The notes under the pieces were generated by a model. The model was not told where the DNA came from. It worked only from the letters and a program-made list of their open reading frames with translations, and did no database searches. Both the position numbers and the translations under genes were made by a program. This document shows positions 14,579-22,584 of a DNA stretch of 27,652 nucleotides, in pieces. The DNA is from Campylobacteraceae bacterium (GTDB lineage: Bacteria; Campylobacterota; Campylobacteria; Campylobacterales; Sulfurospirillaceae). Within the stretch, counting starts at the first letter, position 1. The number at the start of each line of letters is the position of its first letter. The stretch spans positions 1 through 27,652 of the forward strand of contig JALUMZ010000203.1 of NCBI GenBank assembly GCA_027055635.1. Direction: 5' to 3'.

Positions 14579-15656
14579 TGAATTAAATGCTATCAAAAAA
14601 TCAAATCGATTTAGAAAAAGGGAAGTTTGTAATACTAATTTGATAGATTTTGCTTCAAATGATTATCTCGGACTTAGCGAGGTAAAGAGTCTGTTGTTAA
14701 AAACATGCAAGACAATGCAAAGTTATGGCACACATGCCCCAAAATCTTCTCAGTTAGTAAACGGCTACCATCAAATACATAAAAATTTTGAAGAGTTACT
14801 TTGTAAATCAAACGGTTTTTCAAGTGCTTTAGTACTTGGGAGCGGTTTTTTGGCAAATTTGGCTTTGATTGAATCACTCCCTAGAAAAAAAGATTTGCTT
14901 ATCCTAGATGAGGAGTACCATGCTAGTGGTCTATTTGCCTCAAAGCTTCTTGATGCAACAGTTTGGAAATTTCAGCATAACAATATGGATGAGTTAGAGA
15001 AGTTCTTAAACAAAGGAGATTTTAAAAGAGTAATAGTAGCTGTTGAGGGTATCTACTCCATGAGTGGTAATCTGCTTGATAAGAGAGTTTTTGAGCTTTG
15101 TGATAAGTATAAATTTCTTTTGATTGTGGATGAGGCTCATAGTGTCGGTGTGGTCGGAGAAAAACTATTAGGTGTATTTGACCTGTATGACATAAAGCCA
15201 AATAAGTACCATATCAAGATGGGTACTCTTGGAAAAGCTCTTGGTAGTTACGGAGCATATATTTTATGTAGCAATCATATAAGTGAGTATCTTCAAAATA
15301 GAGCAAAACCTTTGATATATGCTACTGCACCGTCGCTATTTGATACAGAACTTGCGAAAGAGAATTTTATCTACATGTGTGACAATAGAGAGTTTTTTAT
15401 TGGAGAGATTAAAAAAAGAAAAGCGATAATCAAGAGATATTTTGGATATGATATGGATGGCTTGATATTTTCATACAAGTTAAAATCATCACAAGATGTT
15501 TTAAGGTATAGAGAGGAACTTGCTAGTGCTGGTTTTAGTGTCGGAGCTATTCGCCCGCCTACGGTAGAGATTCCGATTTTAAGAATAATACCTAGAGTGA
15601 GCGTAGAAGAGAAAAAGTTTGAAGAGTTTTGCAAATATTTGGTAGAGTTAAAATGA
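14565..15656 (+). CDS. bioF: Alpha-oxoamine synthase, 8-amino-7-oxononanoate synthase type
   Basis: This is a PLP enzyme of 363 aa that condenses an acyl thioester with an amino acid. In the BioF reaction pimeloyl-ACP/CoA and alanine give KAPA for biotin. Visible motifs are FASNDYLGL at 29-37 and DEAHSVGV at 189-196, which includes the PLP-binding Asp. The aldimine lysine is K224 in TLGKALG. No other biotin gene is in the window, so a Kbl-like activity cannot be fully excluded, but the FASNDYLGL start and length favour BioF. Two adjacent ATGs (14565, 14568) could serve as start. It overlaps maf, and its stop overlaps the ABC ATPase start. Confidence 0.88.
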   Translation: MMYSSELNAIKKSNRFRKREVCNTNLIDFASNDYLGLSEVKSLLLKTCKTMQSYGTHAPKSSQLVNGYHQIHKNFEELLCKSNGFSSALVLGSGFLANLALIESLPRKKDLLILDEEYHASGLFASKLLDATVWKFQHNNMDELEKFLNKGDFKRVIVAVEGIYSMSGNLLDKRVFELCDKYKFLLIVDEAHSVGVVGEKLLGVFDLYDIKPNKYHIKMGTLGKALGSYGAYILCSNHISEYLQNRAKPLIYATAPSLFDTELAKENFIYMCDNREFFIGEIKKRKAIIKRYFGYDMDGLIFSYKLKSSQDVLRYREELASAGFSVGAIRPPTVEIPILRIIPRVSVEEKKFEEFCKYLVELK

Positions 15657-16348
15657 GTATCGTATGCGAAAAACTTGTCATTAAAAATGGAGATAAGACA
15701 GTTTTAAATATCTCGCTTGAGATTGAAAAATCTTTGGCTCTCATAGGTCAAAGCGGTAGCGGTAAAAGTCTGACGCTAAAGGCATTTTTAGATATGTTGC
15801 CGAGTAATTTGGATTCTGATATGCAAGTTACTTGTGATTATGAACTGATAAGAGGAAAAACTATCTCTATAATTCCACAAAATCCATTTACAGCTCTTTC
15901 GCCTTTAACAAAGATAAAAAATCAATTTTTTATAAGTGATGAATTGATGCTAAATTATATAAATTTGGTTGGATTGGATAAGCAAATAGTAGATAGATTT
16001 CCATCAGAATTGAGTGGCGGACAACTTCAAAGGGTGATTATTGCTATGGCTTTGTCTGTAAAACCAAAGCTATTGCTTCTTGATGAGCCTACAACTGCAT
16101 TAGATAAGAAGAGTAAAGCTGATATATTGGATCTTGTAAAAGATCTACAGAGCATTGATGGGTTTGATATGTTGTTCGTAACTCATGATGTCTCCACTGT
16201 TGAAGAGTTATGTGATAGGGTAGGGATACTAAAAGATGGGAAGATAGTTGAAGAGGGTGATATGTACGAGGTTCTAAAAAATCCTAAAAATCCATATACT
16301 AAAAAGCTGATCAATTCGGGTTTTAAAAATAGAGAATTTAGAAAATAG
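15653..16348 (+). CDS. ABC transporter ATP-binding protein, peptide/nickel (Opp/Dpp) type
   Basis: This is a compact 231-aa ATPase. Walker A GQSGSGKS is at 32-39, the Q-loop IPQNP is near 74-78 and the signature LSGGQ is at 120-124. Walker B LLLLDE is at 140-145, followed by TTALD and the switch THD. The C-terminal NPYTKKL is typical of OppD/DppD-type subunits. The stretch from Walker A to the Q-loop is short, and the protein is about 90 aa shorter than most OppD/DppD proteins. The start ATG 15653 overlaps the bioF stop as ATGA; an upstream in-frame TTG at 15629 is less likely. No permease or binding protein is nearby, so its partners are unknown. Confidence 0.9.
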   Translation: MSIVCEKLVIKNGDKTVLNISLEIEKSLALIGQSGSGKSLTLKAFLDMLPSNLDSDMQVTCDYELIRGKTISIIPQNPFTALSPLTKIKNQFFISDELMLNYINLVGLDKQIVDRFPSELSGGQLQRVIIAMALSVKPKLLLLDEPTTALDKKSKADILDLVKDLQSIDGFDMLFVTHDVSTVEELCDRVGILKDGKIVEEGDMYEVLKNPKNPYTKKLINSGFKNREFRK

Positions 16349-16361
16349 AGGAGAATTATAG

Positions 16362-18287
16362 GTGAAATATTTTATTTCATTCGTTTTTGCAATCGCTATA
16401 TTGGTAGCGTCTGGATTTTTATATCTATATTCAAATATCAGATTTGATGCATATAAGATAATAGATTATAAACCTAGGCTTACGACGCAGATTTTTGATA
16501 GAAATGGTGAGCTTTTGGCAAATATATTTGACAAAGAAAACAGACTATATGTGAAATATGACGATATTCCACCCCGTCTCATAGAGGCATTGGTTGCCAT
16601 AGAAGATACATCTTTTTTTGAGCATGGCGGTATTAATTTTGAGGCAATTTTTAGAGCCTTGATAAAGGATGTAAAAGCTATGAAGTTGGTTGAGGGGGCT
16701 AGCACCTTGACTCAACAATTGATAAAAAATACTGTCTTAAGTCGAAAAAAAACAGTATCAAGAAAGCTAAATGAAGCTATTTTAGCATATAAAATTGAGA
16801 GTGAACTTTCAAAAGAGGAGATATTAGAGAGATATTTTAATCAAGTCTATTTTGGACATGGATACTATGGTGTCAAAACAGCTTCTCTTGGATATTTTAA
16901 TAAAAATTTAGATGCACTCAGCTTAAAAGAGATGGCTATATTAGTCGGTCTTCCAAGAGCTCCTAGTGCTTATGATCCTACAAAACATCTTGACTTGTCG
17001 CTTAGTAGAGCAAATAGAGTGATATACAGAATGTATTCACTTGGTTGGATAAATAAAAATCAATATAAAAAAGCTACAGATGAACATCCTATAATTTATG
17101 ATGAAACTCTTACGAAAAATAGAGCTCCATATATAGTTGATGAGGTTATCAAAAGGCTCAAAGGTGAGTTTAGTGATTTGAAAGTCGGAGGATATAAGAT
17201 ATATTTGGGGATAGATTTAAAGTTGCAACAGTTAGCTAGAAAATCCCTTCTTGTAGGGTACGATGCGATAATAAAAAGAAATGCAGACGGCAACAATTCA
17301 AAGCTTAATGGAGCAATGGTTGTTTTAGACAATAAAACGGGTGATATATTGGCTATGGTTGGAGGAGTTGATTACAAAAAAAGTCACTTTAACAGAGCTA
17401 CTCAGAGTAGAAGACAACCAGGAAGTAGTTTTAAGCCTTTTATATATCTTCATGCCCTCAATGTTGGATATAATGGACAGACTAAAATACCCGATATTTC
17501 AAGAGTATTCGTAGATAAAAAGAGTGATAAAGAGTGGAAGCCTAGAAACTATGAAGAGAACTTTGAGGGTATGATCACTTTAGAAAATGCACTTGTTCAC
17601 TCGAGAAATCTAGCAACAATCAATCTGCTAAATGCTTTGGGGATGGATAGTGTTTACAAGGATCTCAGCAAAGAGGGCTTTAAAAAGTTGCCTTATGATC
17701 TCTCTATGGCACTTGGAAGTTTTGGTATATCTCCTTATGATTTTGCCGGTTTTTATACAACTTTTTCAAATTATGGTTATAGAATGAATCCTAGACTGAT
17801 AACTAAGATCGAGAGCAAATTTGGAGATGTTCAAAACTTTGAAGCAGAAGGAAAGAAAATCACAACACCGTCTCAAGCTTTTCTTATGATAGACATATTA
17901 AGGCAAGTAGTAAAGAGGGGAACAGGCAGAAGAGCTCAGGTAAAAGGAGTTGAAGTTGCTGGAAAAACAGGTACGACAAATAATTATGTAGATGCATGGT
18001 TTTGTGGTTTTACGCCTGATATTGAAGTTTTGACTTGGTTTGGAAATGATGACAATACTCCTATGAAAAAAAGAGAAACGGGCGGCAGAAGTGCCGGACC
18101 ATCATTTGCTAATTTTGTAAAAAACTATATAAGGTTATACCCACAGACAAAGAGAAAGTTTGATATGCCAGATGGAGTGAAGTATAAGATAGTAGGTGGC
18201 AAGAAGCTCTATTTTACAGATGTATCGCCTTTGCCTAAAAACAGCTCTGGGCAAAATGATGAAAGTAGCGGAGGGTTAATCTTTTAG
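16362..18287 (+). CDS. pbpA: Class A penicillin-binding protein (PBP1A type)
   Basis: This is a bifunctional peptidoglycan synthase of 641 aa. One N-terminal membrane helix (about residues 4-24) is followed by a GT51 glycosyltransferase domain. That domain has EDTSFFEH from catalytic E81 to H88 and EGASTLTQQLIKN near 111-123. The transpeptidase domain has SSFK (S355, K358), SRN at 414-416 and KTGT at 535-538. The start is GTG at 16362, 8 nt after AGGAG; no ATG fits better. C. jejuni pbpA lies in the same neighbourhood near maf. It is the last gene of the plus-strand run and is followed by a hairpin. Confidence 0.95.
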   Translation: MKYFISFVFAIAILVASGFLYLYSNIRFDAYKIIDYKPRLTTQIFDRNGELLANIFDKENRLYVKYDDIPPRLIEALVAIEDTSFFEHGGINFEAIFRALIKDVKAMKLVEGASTLTQQLIKNTVLSRKKTVSRKLNEAILAYKIESELSKEEILERYFNQVYFGHGYYGVKTASLGYFNKNLDALSLKEMAILVGLPRAPSAYDPTKHLDLSLSRANRVIYRMYSLGWINKNQYKKATDEHPIIYDETLTKNRAPYIVDEVIKRLKGEFSDLKVGGYKIYLGIDLKLQQLARKSLLVGYDAIIKRNADGNNSKLNGAMVVLDNKTGDILAMVGGVDYKKSHFNRATQSRRQPGSSFKPFIYLHALNVGYNGQTKIPDISRVFVDKKSDKEWKPRNYEENFEGMITLENALVHSRNLATINLLNALGMDSVYKDLSKEGFKKLPYDLSMALGSFGISPYDFAGFYTTFSNYGYRMNPRLITKIESKFGDVQNFEAEGKKITTPSQAFLMIDILRQVVKRGTGRRAQVKGVEVAGKTGTTNNYVDAWFCGFTPDIEVLTWFGNDDNTPMKKRETGGRSAGPSFANFVKNYIRLYPQTKRKFDMPDGVKYKIVGGKKLYFTDVSPLPKNSSGQNDESSGGLIF

Positions 18288-18304
18288 ATTGATAACTAAC
18301 CATT

Positions 18305-18349
18305 GCGAGGTGGTTTTGCTCTGGCTATGCTAAAACTTTTTCACCTCGC
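18305..18349. terminator. Bidirectional hairpin between pbpA and the Nfn fusion gene
   Basis: GCGAGGTG at 18305-18312 pairs with CACCTCGC at 18342-18349, and partly complementary GTTTTGC/GCTAAAAC lies inside. It sits in the 72-nt gap between convergent genes. A TTTTT run lies in the 3' half of the stem rather than after it. Confidence 0.55.
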
Positions 18350-18359
18350 GGTATAATGC

Positions 18360-20630
18360 TTAGGCAGGGATTTTTGAGTTTTTTACCTCTTTACTTTTTA
18401 TATATTCATCTATCTCTTTTGCTGCTTTTTTTCCGGCTCCCATGGCTTGTATTACTGTGGCTGCGCCTGTCACTATGTCTCCTCCGGCAAAGACTCCCTC
18501 TCTTGTTGTGGCTGTTGTTTTGTTTTCTTCTATGACTATTGTGCCTTTTGGTGTGATTGCCATACCCTCGGTTGTAGATGTGACTAAATCATTTGGTTTT
18601 GTTCCGATTGAAATGACAACAGTATCAGCTTCTAAAACAAATTCTGAACCTATTATTGGTTTTGGAGATCTTCTTCCACTGCTATCTGGTTCGCCTAATT
18701 CCATCTTGACGCACTTTATCCCTCTAACCCGTCCTTTTTCATCCGAAAGAATTTCTACAGGATTTGTCAAGAGGTGAAACTCTACACCTTCTTCTTTTGC
18801 ATGAGCTGTCTCTTCCGCACGAGCCGGTATGTCATCCCAACTTCTTCTATATACTATAAATGTTTCAACACCTAATCTTTTTGCAACTCTTGCTGAGTCC
18901 ATAGAGACATTTCCTGCTCCAATGACTGCTACTTTCTTACCTATTGTTGTTGGCGTGTGATAGTCTTTTTTGTTTCCTCCCATAAGATTAACTCTAGTTA
19001 AAAATTCATTTGCTGAGAGAACGCCCATGGCATTTTCACCTTTTATGCCTAAAAAGTTTGGAAAACCAGCACCACTGCCAACAAAAACAGCCTCAAAGCC
19101 TTCATCAAACAGCTCATCTATAGTGATAGTTTTACCAATTACTACATTTGTGTGGAACTTGACACCAAGTTTTTTGATTCTGTCTATTTCTGCATTTACT
19201 ATCTCTTTGGGGAGTCTAAATTCTGGAATACCATAAGTTAAGACACCGCCAAGTTTATGTAGAGATTCAAAAACTTCAACTTCATATCCATACTCTGCTA
19301 GCTGAGCAGAAGCCGCAAGTCCAGATGGACCACTTCCTACTATCGCAACTTTTTTACCATTTTTTTCCGGTACTTTAGTCTCCATATGTTGCAGTGACCA
19401 ATCTCCCACAAATCTCTCAAGTAGCCCAATAGCAAGAGGTTCACCCTTTTTGCCTGATATACAACTCCCTTCACACTGTTTTTCTTGAGGGCAAACACGA
19501 CCGCATATAGAAGCTAATTTAGTATGTGCCAAGAGTATGCTAGCAGCACCTTCTATATCTTCTTCTCTCAGTTTTTCTATAAATGATGGTATATCAATTC
19601 CAACAGGGCAGGAGTTGACACATTTTGGTTTTTTACATAAAAAACATCGATTTGCCTCTTCGACTACTTCTTTAAATGTATAGCCAAGGTTTACTTCATC
19701 AAAGCTATGTACTCGATGTAGTGGTTCTCTTACATAAGGATGTGCTCTCTTTTTGACATCATGAACATCTTCATGTTCTATTGGACATTCGTCGTTTTCA
19801 TGTTCGTCTTCTAGTGTGTTTTCTTGTCGCATTCTTAGTCTAGTCTGTGCTTCATCAAAATTTACTTTGAAGCCATCAAACTCTGGGCCGTCAACACAGG
19901 CAAATTTAACTTTTCCGTCTATTTCAACTCTACAAGCGCCACACATTCCTGTTCCGTCAACCATGAGAGGATTCAGACTCACTATCGTAGGGATTTCGAG
20001 TTTTTTAGTCATGATTGTTGCATATTTCATCATTATCATAGGACCTATGGCAACTGCTTGTGTAAACTCTCTACCCTCTTTCAATACTAAACTTTTCAAA
20101 ACATCTGTAACATTTCCATGCATTCCATGTGAGCCATCATCTGTGCATACATGTACATTTGGTGTAAATTTTTTAAACTCTTCTTCAAGTATGAGTAAAT
20201 TTTTTGAGCGAGCACCAAGTATTATATCCATTTTCAATCCATTCTCATGGAACCATTTTACCTGCGGATGAATAGGAGCAGCTCCAACTCCGCCTGCGAT
20301 AAATACAAAATGTTCATTTTTTAATTTTTCTATATCATCATTTAAAAACTCACACTGTTGACCAAGTGGTCCAACAACATCTTCAAAAAAGTCACCTATC
20401 TCAGCTTTCTCCATATCTTTCGTGCTTTCACCAACAATTTGAAATATAATATTCACACTTCCTTTTTCTTTATCATAATCACAAATTGTCAGAGGAATTC
20501 TCTCTGCAAATTCATCTAATTTTACTATCAAAAATTGTCCCGGCATTGCTTTTTTTGCAACCATAGGTGCTTCTATGTCCATAGAAACTATTGTTGATGA
20601 TAGATATTTTTTGCTCAATACTTTATACAT
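18360..20630 (-). CDS. Fused Nfn-type NAD(P)H:ferredoxin oxidoreductase (small + large subunit)
   Basis: This 756-aa protein joins two normally separate subunits. Residues 1-270 are the small subunit (DHODH-B/PyrK-like FAD reductase) with GGVGAAPI at 113-120 and a [2Fe-2S] site of C230, C233 and C245. D225 takes the place of the first PyrK cysteine, as expected for the Asp-ligated Nfn cluster. A polar Asp/Glu/His linker (271-297) follows. Residues ~300-756 are the large subunit (GltD-like), with cysteines in CFLCKKPKC/CPVG and CGRVCPQEKQCEGSC. It then has an FAD loop GSGPSG at 432-437, an NADPH loop GAGNVS at 571-576 and a terminal GGDIVTGAATVIQAMGAG. Nfn couples NADH, NADPH and ferredoxin by flavin bifurcation. 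It starts 1 nt after etfBA. Databases may name it a DHODH-B/glutamate synthase fusion; no GltB is adjacent. Confidence 0.88.
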   Translation of the reverse strand: MYKVLSKKYLSSTIVSMDIEAPMVAKKAMPGQFLIVKLDEFAERIPLTICDYDKEKGSVNIIFQIVGESTKDMEKAEIGDFFEDVVGPLGQQCEFLNDDIEKLKNEHFVFIAGGVGAAPIHPQVKWFHENGLKMDIILGARSKNLLILEEEFKKFTPNVHVCTDDGSHGMHGNVTDVLKSLVLKEGREFTQAVAIGPMIMMKYATIMTKKLEIPTIVSLNPLMVDGTGMCGACRVEIDGKVKFACVDGPEFDGFKVNFDEAQTRLRMRQENTLEDEHENDECPIEHEDVHDVKKRAHPYVREPLHRVHSFDEVNLGYTFKEVVEEANRCFLCKKPKCVNSCPVGIDIPSFIEKLREEDIEGAASILLAHTKLASICGRVCPQEKQCEGSCISGKKGEPLAIGLLERFVGDWSLQHMETKVPEKNGKKVAIVGSGPSGLAASAQLAEYGYEVEVFESLHKLGGVLTYGIPEFRLPKEIVNAEIDRIKKLGVKFHTNVVIGKTITIDELFDEGFEAVFVGSGAGFPNFLGIKGENAMGVLSANEFLTRVNLMGGNKKDYHTPTTIGKKVAVIGAGNVSMDSARVAKRLGVETFIVYRRSWDDIPARAEETAHAKEEGVEFHLLTNPVEILSDEKGRVRGIKCVKMELGEPDSSGRRSPKPIIGSEFVLEADTVVISIGTKPNDLVTSTTEGMAITPKGTIVIEENKTTATTREGVFAGGDIVTGAATVIQAMGAGKKAAKEIDEYIKSKEVKNSKIPA

Positions 20631-20631
20631 T

Positions 20632-22569
20632 CTATTTCCCCTTTTTTATTCCAAATGTAAATCCCTCTTTAACCCTCTTAATCAATTCAGGCACAACATC
20701 ACTATAATCTCCGATAAGTCCAAAATCAGCATTTGAAAATATACTTTCATTAGGATGAATATTTATCGCTATGATTGTTTCAGACTCTTTCATTCCTGCG
20801 ATATGTTGAATTGCTCCGGATATACCAATAGCAATATATACTTTTGGTCTTACTGTTTTTCCTGTTTGTCCAACTTGTCTTGCATATTCACTGATTCCTA
20901 TATCTACCATAGGTCTGCTAGAAGCATATTCTGCGTTGATTCCTTGCTCTTTTAGAGCATTTGTTAACTCTTTTATTAGCATCATATCATCGCCCACAGT
21001 TCCTCTTCCACCAGAAACTATAATATCTGCTTCAAAGATATTTGCCAATCCACCATCTCCTCTAACAGTCTTTATGATTTCAGTAGCAAAATCATCATCT
21101 TCGAATTTTGGCTTAAAACTTGAGACTATACCTTTTAAACTCTCATCTCTCTTTGGTACTTCAAAAGTGCCGGCTCTTGCTGTTGAAATTTGCGGACAGT
21201 GAAAACCCAGAATTGTAGCTAGTTTAGATTCTCCATAAGTCGGTCTTCTTGATTCAAGTATAGGTGCAAATACTTTTTTATTTTTTCTATCTATGTGTTC
21301 CCCTATCTCTAAACCTGTACAATCTGCTGTAACCCCACTTTGAGTCTTTACTGCAGTTCTAGGGGCTAGTTCTCTTCCAGCTGTAGTTGCTGCAAAAAGG
21401 GTTATTTCAGGATTATATTTTTCTATAACCTGTGCAAAAATAGATGAAAATGGCAATATCCTATACTCGTCTAATCGTTCGTCATCAACAACTATGACTT
21501 CATCGCTACCATGATATATCAACTCTTGAGCCAAATTTTTTACATTATAGCCAATAAGAAGTGTTCTTACTTTGGTACCTTTTTCTAGTGAATTTGCCAA
21601 ATTTTTTGCAGGAGTTAAAAGCTCTAGTGATGGTCTAGTTATCTTGCCATTTGCTAATTCTGCCCATGTGAGAATTCCACTAGCCCCTTCTCTAAAGTCC
21701 ACTCTTTCATAACCCTCTGGCGCAACTTTTGCTTTAGCCTCTTTTTTTTCTACTTTTTGCAGAGTATTTTTACCAGATTTTATATTTGTTATCAAACTTT
21801 CAACTTGCGAAGATATACTATCTCCTTTACTCATGATAACTGGCGCTCTCTCACTTTTTATATTTACAACTTTTGCAACGATAGTTGGTGATCCAGATAG
21901 CCCAATCTTCTTATCGCTTAGATTTATATCCTCGACACTTAGTATTTTTACTTCTGTATTTTTTGCTTTAACTGCGCCTACTAGGCTTGGTCTTCTAGGA
22001 GGAATACCTGTTGGCGTTAGTGATAGGGTACAAGGCTTAGGGAGTTTTAATACTTGATATCCACCCTCAATGATTCTTTTTGCAATCACATGACCATCTT
22101 TATACTCTACATGTTCTATGAAAGTAGCCTGTGGTATATCTAAATTTTGAGCAACTTGGGATGGAACATGAGCTGTATCTCCATCACTTGTTTGACGACC
22201 GGCTACTATAATAAAATCTTCATTTGCCCCTTTGCCAAATCCCAAGTGTTTTATCATCGTGGATATAGCAAGTCCTGTTGCAAAAGTATCAGACCCACCA
22301 AGTTTTCTGTCTGATAGAAGATATGCTTCATCATATCCCATAGATATTGCCTTCTTAAGTGATTGCTCAAAAGATGGAGGTCCCATTGAACAAACAATCA
22401 ACTTTGCATCTTTAAGCATGGATTTTAGTTGCAAACCGGCTTCTAGTGCAAATGAGCAATCTATATTTATAATTGATTTTGCTTTTGTTCTGTCCATCAG
22501 ACCATCTTCTCCCATCCTCATTTGAGTTGGAAGTGGTACTTGCTTCATTAGGCTTATTATTGTTGTCAT
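20632..22569 (-). CDS. Fused electron transfer flavoprotein EtfB-EtfA
   Basis: This 645-aa protein carries both ETF subunits in one chain. EtfB covers residues 1 to ~265, with DGDTA at 129-133 followed by HVPSQVAQNLDIPQ. A Lys/Glu-rich linker runs to ~290, and EtfA covers ~297-645. The FAD-binding loops of EtfA are visible: SGGRG at 519-523, QVGQTGK at 565-571 and GISGAIQH at 582-589. DGDTA is typical of bifurcating ETFs that hold a second FAD in EtfB; AMP-binding ETFs have DDDxNQTG there. The usual INxDPxAPIF of EtfA reads INIHPNESIF at 602-611, an unusual change. It lies 15 nt after etfQO and 1 nt before the Nfn fusion. No acyl-CoA dehydrogenase is nearby, so its electron donor is open. Confidence 0.92.
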   Translation of the reverse strand: MTTIISLMKQVPLPTQMRMGEDGLMDRTKAKSIINIDCSFALEAGLQLKSMLKDAKLIVCSMGPPSFEQSLKKAISMGYDEAYLLSDRKLGGSDTFATGLAISTMIKHLGFGKGANEDFIIVAGRQTSDGDTAHVPSQVAQNLDIPQATFIEHVEYKDGHVIAKRIIEGGYQVLKLPKPCTLSLTPTGIPPRRPSLVGAVKAKNTEVKILSVEDINLSDKKIGLSGSPTIVAKVVNIKSERAPVIMSKGDSISSQVESLITNIKSGKNTLQKVEKKEAKAKVAPEGYERVDFREGASGILTWAELANGKITRPSLELLTPAKNLANSLEKGTKVRTLLIGYNVKNLAQELIYHGSDEVIVVDDERLDEYRILPFSSIFAQVIEKYNPEITLFAATTAGRELAPRTAVKTQSGVTADCTGLEIGEHIDRKNKKVFAPILESRRPTYGESKLATILGFHCPQISTARAGTFEVPKRDESLKGIVSSFKPKFEDDDFATEIIKTVRGDGGLANIFEADIIVSGGRGTVGDDMMLIKELTNALKEQGINAEYASSRPMVDIGISEYARQVGQTGKTVRPKVYIAIGISGAIQHIAGMKESETIIAINIHPNESIFSNADFGLIGDYSDVVPELIKRVKEGFTFGIKKGK

Positions 22570-22584
22570 TTCTCTTTACTCCAT

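Noticed and set aside
15629..15652. TTG start for the ABC ATPase
   Set aside because: The ATG at 15653 gives a standard ATGA overlap and a normal ABC N-terminus; the extra eight residues are bioF shadow sequence.
19816..20271. 151-codon plus-strand ORF opposite the Nfn fusion gene
   Set aside because: It lies antisense to well-supported iron-sulfur and FAD motifs of the Nfn fusion, has no ribosome site and reads as Ser/Pro/Phe-rich shadow protein.
18360..20630. Annotation as true glutamate synthase small chain or dihydroorotate dehydrogenase subunit
   Set aside because: No GltB or PyrD is adjacent, and the combination of both domains with an Asp-for-Cys change at the [2Fe-2S] site fits Nfn better.
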